A DNA stretch of 64,000 nt from Streptomyces atratus (lineage in GTDB: Bacteria > Actinomycetota > Actinomycetes > Streptomycetales > Streptomycetaceae). A model generated the notes under the pieces. That model did not search any database. It had not been told where the DNA came from and worked only from the letters and a program-made list of their open reading frames with translations. This document shows, in pieces, positions 44,256-53,172 of this stretch. A program made the translations under genes and the position numbers. Location: the NCBI RefSeq assembly GCF_014648655.1, contig NZ_BMRN01000037.1, positions 1 through 64,000 of the forward strand, given 5' to 3'. Every line of letters starts with the position of its first letter. Position 1 is the first letter of the stretch.

Positions 44256-44744
44256 TCACAGAGGGCGGTGCATGATGTGCAGTCCGACGAATCCCTGTTT
44301 CGGATGGTTGAACCCTTCGGGCAGGGTTCCCAGGATTTCGAAGCCGAGCGAGCGGTAGAGCCGGACAGCGTAGGTGTTCGTCTCCACCACGGCGTTGAAC
44401 TGCATGGCGCGGAACCCCGATGAGCGAGCCCATTCCAGCGTGTACGCGCACAGGGCCCGGCCCACACCCTGTCCGGAACGCTTGGGGTCGACCATGTAAC
44501 TGGCGCTGGCGATGTGCGCGCCGTTGCCCATGTGGTTGTTGTTCATCTTTGCCGTGCCGAGGATGGCCCCGTCGTCGTCGGCTGCGACGACCGTGCGGTT
44601 CGGCGACTCGAGGAGCCACCAGGAACGGGCGTCGTCCTCACCGAGATCGAGCGGGTAGGTGAAGGTCTCGCCAGCGGCGACGATTTCGTGAAAGAACGGC
44701 CAGATGGCAGGCCAGTCCTCGGCAGTGGCTTCCCTGATCAGCAT
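44256..44744 (-). CDS. GNAT-family N-acetyltransferase
   Basis: 162 residues: MLIREATAEDWPAIWPFFHE, GTAKMNNNHMGNGAHIASAS, acetyl-CoA motif YMVDPKRSGQGVGRALCAYT (Q-G-V-G-R-A), and FNAVVETNTYAVRLYRSLGF, ending with a short GFVGLHIMHRPL. It closely resembles PhinA/RimI-like small acetyltransferases of unknown target. Single gene on the minus strand. Confidence 0.9.
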   Translation of the reverse strand: MLIREATAEDWPAIWPFFHEIVAAGETFTYPLDLGEDDARSWWLLESPNRTVVAADDDGAILGTAKMNNNHMGNGAHIASASYMVDPKRSGQGVGRALCAYTLEWARSSGFRAMQFNAVVETNTYAVRLYRSLGFEILGTLPEGFNHPKQGFVGLHIMHRPL

Positions 44745-44785
44745 GTGGGCCAGGATGCCGGTGTTGTTCTCCCTGCGCGAGTTGT

Positions 44786-45883
44786 TTACCGGAAAGGACG
44801 CCGGGATGCGCGCCTACGCAGACCGAGCCGGGCAAGCAGCCCAAGTGCGGCTTCTGAAGCCGCTGTCGGCGCAGGTGCAGGATCGGCCGACGGACCGCGT
44901 ACCGGATCGGCATCGCGTACAGGAACGAAGGTCGGTGCGGGCTCGGGCGCCGGGACAGGACCGAGTGCCGGGTCGGGGCTGAAGACCTGGACGGGTTCGG
45001 AGACCGAGACAGGTTCGGGCCCAGCGACGGGCTCGGGCTCCGGTTCCTGCACCCTCTCGAGCCCGAGCCCGAGCTCGTTACCGGGGCCTGGGCGCCACTC
45101 GTCGCCCGGACGCGGGGCCGGCCTGGCCTCCCGGGCGTTGTCCAGTTCCATGATCAGGCCGACCCGCCGCCACAGCATCTCGTCCGGTTCGTCGGCCTGC
45201 ATCAGGCGCCCCACGGCCTCCCCAGCAGAAGGCGACCCCATCGGCCCGAAAACCGGTTCGGGCCGGATCCTTGTGAGGTAGGCGCGCTCGTACGGATCGT
45301 CGACCACCTCTGCCAACTGCACCGGGTCCAGCGTGCCCGCGAGCACGGCCGCGCGGGCCCAGGGGTCCTCCGTGAGGCTCAGCAGCCGTTCGATGCGGCG
45401 CGAGCGCCAGTTGCGCGCACGGAGGTCGGCGCCTCCCTCCAACCGGCTACGCACCCAGGCCGGGCTCTTCCCCACCAGGAGCTGAGACTCCCTGGCGGCG
45501 AACTCCGCAAGCTCCTGGGCGAGATAGAGCCAGACCACCGCCCGGTACCGGTTGAGATAGAACGTGATCGGCGTGAGGCATCCCGCACGGGCCAGCTTGG
45601 TGAAGCGGTCCGGACTGATCCCGAGCAGTTGGGCGCCTTTCGCCGTCCCGACGGTGTGCACCCTCTCCCGCAGCGCCTCCGGGAACCCGTCCTGCGACCG
45701 CAGCCGGTCGACCTCCTCCCTGCGGACCCTCGGCCTTCCGCCACCCTGCTGCACCAGCACGCGGACCAGACCCACATGTACGGCGATGGCGAACTCGCCG
45801 CGCTTCAGCTGAAGTTCCTGGGCTGCTGTGCCCACAGCCATCGTGCTTGCGGTATGCGCACACACAGCTTCGGTAACAGTCAT
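44786..45883 (-). CDS. DUF6397-family protein
   Basis: 365 residues. Conserved N-terminal half, probably HTH-like: TMAVGTAAQELQLKRGEFAI, GAQLLGISPDRFTKLARAGC, TPITFYLNRYRAVVWLYLAQ, ARNWRSRRIERLLSLTEDPW and DPVQLAEVVDDPYERAYLTR, which I recognise as Streptomyces DUF6397. The C-terminal third is a low-complexity Pro/Glu/Val tail (VQEPEPEPVAGPEPVSVSEP). Function unknown; MerR/HTH-like segments suggest DNA binding. GGGGGAGAG before the ATG at 45883. Lies downstream of the roadblock and GTPase genes on the same strand. Confidence 0.78.
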   Translation of the reverse strand: MTVTEAVCAHTASTMAVGTAAQELQLKRGEFAIAVHVGLVRVLVQQGGGRPRVRREEVDRLRSQDGFPEALRERVHTVGTAKGAQLLGISPDRFTKLARAGCLTPITFYLNRYRAVVWLYLAQELAEFAARESQLLVGKSPAWVRSRLEGGADLRARNWRSRRIERLLSLTEDPWARAAVLAGTLDPVQLAEVVDDPYERAYLTRIRPEPVFGPMGSPSAGEAVGRLMQADEPDEMLWRRVGLIMELDNAREARPAPRPGDEWRPGPGNELGLGLERVQEPEPEPVAGPEPVSVSEPVQVFSPDPALGPVPAPEPAPTFVPVRDADPVRGPSADPAPAPTAASEAALGLLARLGLRRRASRRPFR

Positions 45884-45978
45884 GATGCTCTCCCCCGTGA
45901 GACTCACTTACTCTCTGTGAGCACCGTAGCCCGGGAAGTCATCGCCCGCCCGGCCTGTGGATAACCCCCATGGCCGGG

Positions 45979-46392
45979 TCAAGTCCGCTTGATTCCTTCG
46001 CTTTCCGCCTGCCGCGCGGCAACACCGAGATGCTCTCCGACTCTGTTCACGAGCAGCGTCATCTCGTACGCGACCTGACCGACGTCGGCCTCGGCCGCGC
46101 TCAGCACACACAGACAGCTGCCGTCCCCTGCGGCCGTCACAAAGAGCAGTGCCTCGTCGAATTCCACCATGGTCTGCCGGGCCTTCCCTGCGCGGAAGTG
46201 GCGTCCCGATCCGCGGGCGAGGCTCTGCAGCCCGGACGAGACCGCTGCGAGATGCTCCGCGTCCTCACGCGCCAGGCCTGTACTCGCTCCGGTCACCAGC
46301 CCGTCGTTCGACAGCACCAACGCGTGCCGTATGTGCTCGACCCTGCTCGTTAGATCGTCAAGGAGCCAGTCGAGTTCCCTGTCCAGCGCCAT
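45979..46392 (-). CDS. Roadblock/LC7-domain protein
   Basis: 137 residues, a single roadblock fold: ELDWLLDDLTSRVEHIRHAL, LVLSNDGLVTGASTGLARED, SGRHFRAGKARQTMVEFDEA and GDGSCLCVLSAAEADVGQVA. In conservons CvnB proteins regulate the CvnD GTPase on the membrane. Here it follows a CvnD-type GTPase gene by 143 bases and precedes a DUF6397 gene. Very similar to the roadblock protein at 54317-54754 (same ARQTMVE/RQTMVEMD core), so likely a paralogue. Confidence 0.9.
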   Translation of the reverse strand: MALDRELDWLLDDLTSRVEHIRHALVLSNDGLVTGASTGLAREDAEHLAAVSSGLQSLARGSGRHFRAGKARQTMVEFDEALLFVTAAGDGSCLCVLSAAEADVGQVAYEMTLLVNRVGEHLGVAARQAESEGIKRT

Positions 46393-46535
46393 TTCCCCGC
46401 TCCTCCCCGCTCATGCGTTCCCCGTGCCCCACGTTTCGCGTAAGCCTCGCGCACTGGTCACGTACGGGCAAGCACTCCTCGGCCATGTGGCTGGGTCGTG
46501 GCCCCTTGGCGCGCAACAGATGTGCGCCGGGAGGG

Positions 46536-47162
46536 TCAGCTCACCGAGTCGAGGAGCCGGGCGGTGTGCATCCGGCCGGCGTATTCGACCATGCGGATCA
46601 GGACTTCCTTGCCGGAGTCCCGGTCGCGCGCATCGCACAGGACGACGGGCGTGCCGAGGTCGAGGTCCAGGGCACGGGACACTTCGCGTTCGCCGTAGGC
46701 GCGGGCGCCCGCGAAGCAGTTGACCGCTACGACGAAGGGGATGCCGCGGTGCTCGAAGTAGTCGACGGACGGGAAACAATCCTCCAGGCGCCGGGTGTCG
46801 GCGAGGACGACGGCCCCGAGCGCCCCTTGGGAGAGCTCGTCCCACAGAAACCAGAAACGGTCCTGTCCCGGTGTGCCGAACAGATAGAGCGAGAGACCGG
46901 ACCGGATAGTGATGCGTCCGAAATCCATGGCGACGGTAGTCGTGGTCTTCTGCTCGACCCCGTCGGTGTCGTCGACCGACTGTCCGGCCTCGCTGAGGAG
47001 TTCCTCCGTCCGCAGCGGCCGGATCTCACTGACCGCGCCGACCAGCGTCGTCTTCCCGACCCCGAAGCCTCCCGCGACCAATATCTTCAGTGCGAGGGAG
47101 TCGGTTTCCGCGGCCTCCCCGGCCGTCTCTCCGTGGGTGGTGTCAGCATGCTCGGAAGGCAT
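46536..47162 (-). CDS. cvnD: CvnD-type GTP-binding protein
   Basis: 208 residues. P-loop LVAGGFGVGKTTLVGAVSEI, switch region TTTTVAMDFGRITI, the DxxG-equivalent LFGTPGQDRFWFLWDELSQG and VVAVNCFAG in place of NKxD. CvnD proteins are Ras-like switches of Streptomyces conservons, worked by a CvnB roadblock partner. Here GTPase and roadblock occur in reversed order and without kinase or DUF742 genes; the full kinase cassette lies 7 kb away and lacks its own GTPase. Confidence 0.9.
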   Translation of the reverse strand: MPSEHADTTHGETAGEAAETDSLALKILVAGGFGVGKTTLVGAVSEIRPLRTEELLSEAGQSVDDTDGVEQKTTTTVAMDFGRITIRSGLSLYLFGTPGQDRFWFLWDELSQGALGAVVLADTRRLEDCFPSVDYFEHRGIPFVVAVNCFAGARAYGEREVSRALDLDLGTPVVLCDARDRDSGKEVLIRMVEYAGRMHTARLLDSVS

Positions 47163-47508
47163 CGATCACTTCTCTCACCAGTGAGTCCCAAGACGCTGAA
47201 TACGCAGGTCAGAGCTGTCTTGAAGGGCTCAAATTCCGTGGAACGTCAGCATGAGTACGGCGACAGCATGGCAAACGAGAACCTGCCCCGTGGGAAGGGA
47301 TCGCTTTTTTAGCGATGTGACCGTTCCAGCTCACTCACTGCCCGGATGAGTCCACAATCCGATGCGTCTGACGGAGTGCGCCTGCCGTTCCCGGTCGTGA
47401 GCACACGAGCCGCTCACAAACACACGGGCCCGCGGACGGCGGCAGTCCGGCGCCTACACTGGGTATTTCGGGTGCGAGGAATGGCCCACGCGGACAGGGA
47501 GAGCAAGA
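47163..47508. other. Divergent intergenic region with a short open frame
   Basis: Between the GTPase and ArsR genes. On the plus strand a GTG at about 47181 opens a 43-codon frame ending in DSMANENLPRGKGSLF and TAG at 47312. Its last bases form ATCGCT-TTTTT-AGCGAT, a small hairpin. I cannot tell whether the frame is expressed, a regulatory leader, or a truncated gene start. The rest shows no feature. Confidence 0.3.
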
Positions 47509-47874
47509 GTGTCGACAGCTGCCGACGGCGGTTTCGAGGATCCGCCCGCGGAGGTACTGGTGGAGGCGGCTGCCGCCTTCGGCCTGCTGGCGACGCCTGC
47601 GCGCCTGCACATCGTGTGGGCCCTCTCCCAGGGCGAGAGCGATGTGACCGGCCTCGCGGACCGGGTGGGCGGCACCCTTCCTTCGGTGAGCCAGCATCTG
47701 ACGAAGCTGAAACTGGCCGGTCTCGTACGGTCACGCCGCGAAGGCCGCCGGCAGGTGTACCTGGTCGACGACCCCGACGTGGTGACGGTCGTCCGGCTGA
47801 TGGTCGGCCAGCTCGCCGAACGCGCCGGACATGCGCCCGCGCACCCCGTACGCCTCCGTGAGCTCGGTGCCTGA
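47509..47874 (+). CDS. ArsR/SmtB-family metalloregulator
   Basis: 121 residues. Winged helix: EAAAAFGLLATPARLHIVWA, SDVTGLADRVGGTLPSVSQH (recognition helix with SVSQHL), KLAGLVRSRREGRRQVYLVD. A C-terminal RAGHAPAHPVRLRE offers His ligands, but no CxC motif is seen. The GTG start has AGGGAGAG upstream. Its 3' end overlaps the P-type ATPase gene by 8-44 bases, depending on that gene's start, so it almost certainly regulates the pump, probably in response to the transported metal. Confidence 0.88.
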   Translation: MSTAADGGFEDPPAEVLVEAAAAFGLLATPARLHIVWALSQGESDVTGLADRVGGTLPSVSQHLTKLKLAGLVRSRREGRRQVYLVDDPDVVTVVRLMVGQLAERAGHAPAHPVRLRELGA

Positions 47875-50578
47875 GCACAGTGCCGCCGCAGGTCCCGGCA
47901 GCACCGATCCCGTCCAGTCGTCCGCCGTGATCGTGCCGACAGCGGGCACGGCGGTCGGCCGGAGCGCCGCCCCTGGCGTCGCGCCGCCCGCTTCGCAGGT
48001 TGCCGCACCGACCTCCTTGCAGGTTCTCCGCTCGCTGGACAGCGGGCCGCGCGGGCTGCTGGAGGCACAGGCGGAGGAACGGCTGGCACGGTTCGGCGAG
48101 AACACCCTGCCGGCCTGGCGTCCGGTCTCCTGGCCCCGTCGCTTCGTACGCAGCCTGCGGGATCCGTTCACCTCGGTGCTCCTGTGTCTGGGTCTGGTCT
48201 CGACAGCGGTGGCCTCATGGGGCACGGCTGCCGTGACGCTGGCGCTCGTGGTCGTCAGCTGTCTGTTGCGCTCCGCGGAGGAGCATCGGGCCGACCGTTC
48301 GACGGCCGCGCTGCGGGAGCTGGTGGCGACCACCGCGACCGTGCTGCGCCGCACCGGTCCGGACGCCGCGCCACTGGCGCGCGAGATGCCGGTCGGGGAG
48401 CTGGTGCCGGGCGATGTGATCAGACTCGGTCCGGGAGATCTCGTGCCTGCCGATGTGCGGCTCCTGCGTGCGAGCGGCCTGACCGTGCATCAGTCGGCCC
48501 TCACGGGCGAGTCGGTGCCGGTCGCCAAACAGCCCGTCGATACTCCGGACGGGCACCGCACCGCCGACGCCGGGTCCGGTGGCGAGGCCGGGCTGTTCGC
48601 GCGGCCCGAGCTGTGCTTTCAGGGAAGCAGCGTGGCTTCGGGCAGTGGTACGGCGGTGGTGACGGCCACGGGTACAGGCACCCGGTTCGCCGCCGCGTAC
48701 GACAGTTCGGCACGCCGCCGGGGCACGAGCGCCTTCGACCGTTCGGTGCAGGGGATTTCCTCGACGCTGATCCGGTTCATGCTGCTCACCCCGCCCCTGG
48801 TGCTGATGGCCAACGCGGCACTGCGTGGCCGCGGTCTGGAGACGCTGCCGTTCGCCGTCGCGGTGGCGGTCGGGCTGACTCCGGAGATGCTGCCGGTGAT
48901 CGTCACGACGGTGCTGGCCAGGGGCGCCTCGCTGCTCGCCCGGGACCACGGAGTGATCGTCAAACGGCTGCCCGCTCTGCACGATCTGGGCGCGATCGAC
49001 GTGCTGTGTCTGGACAAGACCGGAACCCTCACCCAGGACCGGCCGGTCGTCGAACGGTCGCTGAACGGAGCAGGCCGGCCCGATCCCGAGGTGCTGCACT
49101 GGGCCGCGGTGAACGCACTCTGGACGCTGCAGCTCGCTGAACTGCCCGCCCCCGACGCACTGGACGAGGCGGTTCTGGACGCCACCGAAGAGCAGGAGGG
49201 GGCGCTGTCCGCGTACGACGGGGTGACCGCGTTGCCGTTCGATCCGGTGCGGCGCCTCGCCACCGCGGTCCTCCGCAGCCCCGGCAGGCTCGGCACCCAC
49301 ACCCTCGTCACGAAAGGGGCAGTGGAGGCAGTACTCGACCGGTGCGCCCTGGACGGTGCCGAACGGGACCGGCTGAGGGCCCTGGCCGCGCGCGAGGCCG
49401 CGGACGGTCTGCGGCTGCTCGCGGTGGCCCGTAGCGAGCGGCCCGCCCGGCTCGGTACGTACACGACGGCCGACGAACGGGGGCTGGCCTTCCTCGGGTT
49501 CGTCGCTCTGCGGGACGCGCTCACGCCGAGCGCCACACAGGCGCTGGACGTGCTTGAACACCGCGGCGTCGCCGTGAAGGTGCTCACCGGCGACAATCCG
49601 GGGACCGTCGCTCGCGCCTGCCGGGACCTGGGCCTCGATCCGGGCGAGGTCGTTTCCGCGGAACGGATCGACGCACTGTCGGACGGGGAGCTCGCGGAGG
49701 CCGCGGACCGCGCCACCGTCTTCGCCCGCTGCACGCCCGAGCACAAGGCCCGGATCGTCTCCGCGCTGCGTACTGTCGGGCACACCACCGGATTCCTCGG
49801 CGACGGCGTCAACGATCTGCCCGCGATGCACGCGGCCGATGTCGGCATCTGCCCGAGGAACGCCGTCGACGTGGCGCGGGAGACCGCCGATGTGGTGCTC
49901 GCCGAGAAGGACCTTGCGGCCATCGATCATGCGATCACGGCCGGCCGGCACTGCAGCGGGAACATCGCCACGTATCTGCGCATCACTCTCTCGTCGAACC
50001 TCGGCAACGTCATCGCGATGCTTGCCGCGGGGCTGATGCTGCCGTTCCTGCCGATGCTTCCGGCACAGGTCCTGGTGCAGAACCTGTGCTTCGACGCGGC
50101 GCAGCTCGCCTTCGCGTTCGACCGGCCCGCACCTGCGGTGCTGCGACGGCCCACGGTGCTGCGTCCGCGCGATTTCCTCCGCTTCATCACGGGCTTCGGT
50201 CTGCTGAACGCCACCGCGGACCTGGCGACGTTCGCAGTGCTCGCCTACGCATTGCACGGTTCGGCGGCATCGGGCGGGCAGGAGGCGTTCCACTCCGGCT
50301 GGTTCACCGAGAACCTGCTCACCCAGGCTCTGGTGATGCTGCTGCTCCGTACGGGCCGCCGCACTGCCGAGGGCCGCAGCGGCGGCCCGCTGCGGGCGGC
50401 AGCATCCGGTCTTGCGGTGGTCGGCCTGCTGCTGCCGCTCACTCCGCTCGGTCCGCTGCTGGGCATGAGTGCGCTGCCACCGCTCTATTTCCTTTTGCTC
50501 GCAACGGTGCTGGCCCTGTACACATGCGGACTGTCGGCGGCCCGTACCTGCTACGAACGGAAGTGGAGATTCTCATGA
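47867..50578 (+). CDS. mgtA: P-type cation ATPase, MgtA-like (P3B) class
   Basis: About 903 residues. Actuator motif ALTGESVPVAKQ (about 213), phosphorylation motif CLDKTGTLTQDRP (about 382), nucleotide domain with VLTGDNPGTVARA, and hinge GDGVNDLPAMHAAD (about 645). Membrane helix 4 reads AVGLTPEMLPVIVTTVLARG, as in Mg2+-importing MgtA/MgtB, and QVLVQNLCFDAAQLAFAFDR has the MgtA-like end motif. It lacks N-terminal CxxC metal-binding domains, so it is not a copper or zinc exporter. The GTG at 47867 (coupled to ArsR) or ATG at 47831 may be the start. ArsR control is unusual for Mg2+ pumps. Confidence 0.85.
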   Translation: MPEHSAAAGPGSTDPVQSSAVIVPTAGTAVGRSAAPGVAPPASQVAAPTSLQVLRSLDSGPRGLLEAQAEERLARFGENTLPAWRPVSWPRRFVRSLRDPFTSVLLCLGLVSTAVASWGTAAVTLALVVVSCLLRSAEEHRADRSTAALRELVATTATVLRRTGPDAAPLAREMPVGELVPGDVIRLGPGDLVPADVRLLRASGLTVHQSALTGESVPVAKQPVDTPDGHRTADAGSGGEAGLFARPELCFQGSSVASGSGTAVVTATGTGTRFAAAYDSSARRRGTSAFDRSVQGISSTLIRFMLLTPPLVLMANAALRGRGLETLPFAVAVAVGLTPEMLPVIVTTVLARGASLLARDHGVIVKRLPALHDLGAIDVLCLDKTGTLTQDRPVVERSLNGAGRPDPEVLHWAAVNALWTLQLAELPAPDALDEAVLDATEEQEGALSAYDGVTALPFDPVRRLATAVLRSPGRLGTHTLVTKGAVEAVLDRCALDGAERDRLRALAAREAADGLRLLAVARSERPARLGTYTTADERGLAFLGFVALRDALTPSATQALDVLEHRGVAVKVLTGDNPGTVARACRDLGLDPGEVVSAERIDALSDGELAEAADRATVFARCTPEHKARIVSALRTVGHTTGFLGDGVNDLPAMHAADVGICPRNAVDVARETADVVLAEKDLAAIDHAITAGRHCSGNIATYLRITLSSNLGNVIAMLAAGLMLPFLPMLPAQVLVQNLCFDAAQLAFAFDRPAPAVLRRPTVLRPRDFLRFITGFGLLNATADLATFAVLAYALHGSAASGGQEAFHSGWFTENLLTQALVMLLLRTGRRTAEGRSGGPLRAAASGLAVVGLLLPLTPLGPLLGMSALPPLYFLLLATVLALYTCGLSAARTCYERKWRFS

Positions 50579-51120
50579 CCCCCTCGCGCATCGACCACCT
50601 GGAGTCCGGCACGAGTACGGGCGTCGGTGGCGGTCAGGTGCGTGCTCGCCGCGCCACGCTCGACGATGTGCCCGCGTTGGTACGGCTGCGGGGACTGATG
50701 CTGGCCGACATGGGGATGGAGACGGGCGGTCCCGATGCCCCGTGGCGGGAGGCCTCCGCGCAGTGGTTCACCGAGCGGCTGCGTCGGCCCGACACATTCG
50801 CCGCATTCCTGGTCGACGACCCCGAGCTCGGCACCGTCTCCAGCGCTGTCGGGACATGCGATGCGCATGCCCCCAGCCCGGCGAATCCGAGCGGACTGCA
50901 CGGGCACGTATCCAATGTCAGCACCGATCCCCGCCGGCGCCGCCGTGGACATGCCCGTGTCTGCCTCGAGGCCCTCCTCGCCTGGTTCCGCGAGGAGGCC
51001 CATGTCACAGTGGTCGGTCTGAACGCCACAGGGGACGGCGCCGCTCTGTACGAGTCCTACGGCTTCGTGGCCCCCCGTCACCCGGCGCTGCAGCTCCGGA
51101 CGGTCCCGGCGCCGCTCTGA
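50575..51120 (+). CDS. GNAT-family N-acetyltransferase
   Basis: 181 residues: RARRATLDDVPALVRLRGLM, DPELGTVSSAVGTCDAHAPS, motif A NVSTDPRRRRRGHARVCLEA, and LYESYGFVAPRHPAL. It overlaps the ATPase stop by 4 bp (ATGA) with GGAGAT upstream, so it is part of the ArsR-ATPase operon. The acetyl-CoA site is intact. Sequence style matches the GNAT at 15709. Its role beside a cation pump is not clear. Confidence 0.87.
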   Translation: MTPSRIDHLESGTSTGVGGGQVRARRATLDDVPALVRLRGLMLADMGMETGGPDAPWREASAQWFTERLRRPDTFAAFLVDDPELGTVSSAVGTCDAHAPSPANPSGLHGHVSNVSTDPRRRRRGHARVCLEALLAWFREEAHVTVVGLNATGDGAALYESYGFVAPRHPALQLRTVPAPL

Positions 51121-51148
51121 GCGCCTCCTTCGCACCGCTGCGGGGGAG

Positions 51149-52639
51149 TCAGCCGTACGAGAGGTCCGCACACGGGTCGTCGTCGGCCGACCGCGCGCCG
51201 GCGGCGACGGTGGGCGGCACGGCGGAGGGTGCCGGGGTCCCGGGTGCGAACGATGGGTTCTGGGCGTAGGAACTGCCGAGGATCACCTGGATTCCGGCGG
51301 TTTCGGACGCGGTCGTCCGGGCTCCGGCGAAGAGCCGTGCGGTGGTCTCTGCCTCGTTCCGCAGGCCCGGTCCGTACTCGATGACGGTCGAGGCGTGGTC
51401 CTGGCTGCTCGCATTGGCCGTGGTGGTGACGGTGAAGCCTCGGGCGCGCAGAAGTTCGGAGGCCCGGGCCGCGAGTCCCCTGACTGTGGTGCCGTTGTAG
51501 ACGGCGATGCTGATGCCCGTGCCGGAGACCGGGGCGGTGGCCGCGGGCGACGCCGGGCCGCTCGCTGTCTCTCTGCCCTCGGCCGGTCCCTTGCCACCGG
51601 CGTCCTGGCCGTCGACCGTACGGTCGGCCTTCAGCGCTGCCCAGAGCGCGTCGGCGTCCGGTTCGACTATCGCGACGCGCGAGCCCTCGTAACGCCAGGG
51701 GACAGTGACGAACTTGGTGTTGTGCAGGTCGATGTTCTTCATCGACATGGCGAACGACAGAAGCCGGTCGGCCGACCCGAGCCCGGGGTCGACGGTCATC
51801 GCGTCAGTGGCCGCGTCGGCGAGGGGCAGCAATGTGGTGGGGTTCATTCCCCGGGACTTGACCTTCTTGATGAGGGAGGCCACAAATGCCTGCTGACGCT
51901 TGATCCGCCCTATGTCCGAGCCGTCGCCGATGCCGTGCCGGAGCCGGACGTAGTCGAGTGCCTGCTGACCGGAGACTGTCTGCGGACCCTTCGCAAAGAT
52001 CCGGGCACCCTGTGTGGGCCGCTTCGGGCTGAGGTCTCGCTGGTAGATGTCCTTGGGCAGACATACCGGAACGCCCCCGACGGCCGATGTCAGTGCGGAG
52101 AATCCGGCGAAATCGATGACGACGGTGTGGTCGACGCGCAGACCGGTGAGCTGCTCGACCGTGTTCTGGGTGCAGGCCGGGTTTCCCTCGGCCGTCTCCC
52201 CCACCGAGAACGCACCGTTGAACATCACGTCGTGCTGCGGCGCGGTCCACTCGCCGCCCGGCATCTTGCAGGCCGGGATGTCGACCAGGGAGTCACGGGG
52301 AATGGACACGGCGACCGCGTGTTTGCGGTCGGCGTACACATGGAGAAGGAACGCGGTGTCGGAGCGCCCCACCGTACCCTCGCCGCCGCCCAGCTTGCTG
52401 TTGTCGCCCGCGCGCGAGTCCGATCCGATGACCAGGACGTTCTGCCCGTTCGACGAGCCGGGCGGCCGGTCGTCCGAGATCCCGTCCGCGCTGAAGGTGT
52501 CGATGCTGCCGTTCAGTTCGAGGTAGGCCCACCCGACGCCCGCGACAAGCAGCACGAGGAACGACAGCCCGAACATGGCTGTTCGCCGCAGCCGACTGCC
52601 CCTTCGCTTGCCCGCTGCTGAATTGTGACTTCCTGTCAT
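51149..52639 (-). CDS. LytR-CpsA-Psr (LCP) family wall-polymer transferase
   Basis: 496 residues. N-terminal basic segment and one membrane helix (MFGLSFLVLLVAGVGWAYLE), then the LCP domain: NVLVIGSDSRAG, GRSDTAFLLHVYADRKHAVA, VSIPRDSLVDIP, VIDFAGFSALTSAVGGVPVC and VSGQQALDYVRLRHG with conserved Arg/Asp residues that bind the lipid pyrophosphate. A C-terminal LytR_C domain (ISIAVYNGTTVRGLAARASE) follows a low-complexity linker. LCP proteins attach teichoic acids or other polymers to peptidoglycan outside the membrane. ATG at 52639 chosen at the start of the charged segment. Confidence 0.92.
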   Translation of the reverse strand: MTGSHNSAAGKRRGSRLRRTAMFGLSFLVLLVAGVGWAYLELNGSIDTFSADGISDDRPPGSSNGQNVLVIGSDSRAGDNSKLGGGEGTVGRSDTAFLLHVYADRKHAVAVSIPRDSLVDIPACKMPGGEWTAPQHDVMFNGAFSVGETAEGNPACTQNTVEQLTGLRVDHTVVIDFAGFSALTSAVGGVPVCLPKDIYQRDLSPKRPTQGARIFAKGPQTVSGQQALDYVRLRHGIGDGSDIGRIKRQQAFVASLIKKVKSRGMNPTTLLPLADAATDAMTVDPGLGSADRLLSFAMSMKNIDLHNTKFVTVPWRYEGSRVAIVEPDADALWAALKADRTVDGQDAGGKGPAEGRETASGPASPAATAPVSGTGISIAVYNGTTVRGLAARASELLRARGFTVTTTANASSQDHASTVIEYGPGLRNEAETTARLFAGARTTASETAGIQVILGSSYAQNPSFAPGTPAPSAVPPTVAAGARSADDDPCADLSYG

Positions 52640-52827
52640 CGGCCACCCCGTCCGTCCGGCTTCCGTGAGGGACGAGCTCCGCCACCCCATGGTTGTACAG
52701 TTGCGCAATGTAGCAAGTATCGCTGTTCGAGTGGATCAACGCACCTGCCACAGACAGCCTGAAGCACTGTCCGCGGACCCCGAGCGGAAACACCGGCCAA
52801 GACACCGAAAGGAAGGGCGGGACATAC

Positions 52828-53013
52828 ATGTTGCGCAACGGCCTCGAACCCTGGCACCTGTTGATCGTGGCGATTGTGGCCATCGCACTGTTCGGCTCGA
52901 AAAAGCTGCCGGACACGGCCCGCGCCCTGGGCAAATCCATGCGGATCCTGAAGAGTGAGGCGAAGGCCATGAAGGAGACCGATGTGAGTCCCGGTACCGA
53001 CCCACGCACATGA
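52828..53013 (+). CDS. tatA: TatA-type twin-arginine translocase subunit
   Basis: 61 residues: a short periplasmic start, one membrane helix (EPWHLLIVAIVAIALFGSKK), the invariant FGSKKLPDTARALGKSMRIL amphipathic helix, and a charged tail. TatA oligomers form the pore of the Tat pathway. There is no tatB or tatC nearby, so this is probably an extra TatA copy. GGAAGGGCGGG ribosome site before the ATG at 52828. Confidence 0.9.
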   Translation: MLRNGLEPWHLLIVAIVAIALFGSKKLPDTARALGKSMRILKSEAKAMKETDVSPGTDPRT

Positions 53014-53172
53014 GGCATCGGCTCACCGACGTACGGCGCCCCTCCCAGCCGGTCACTTCAGGGATTGCGCAAGCGAGGGAACCACGGGCGAGGCACCGTC
53101 GTTGGCCCCTATGACGGCCGAAGAAGCGCTGATCACCGAATCGTTGGACCACTGGATCAATGGAGGAAGTTC

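Noticed and set aside
48215..50293. Long minus-strand frame antisense to the P-type ATPase
   Set aside because: Shadow frame rich in Arg, Gln and His; no recognisable domain.
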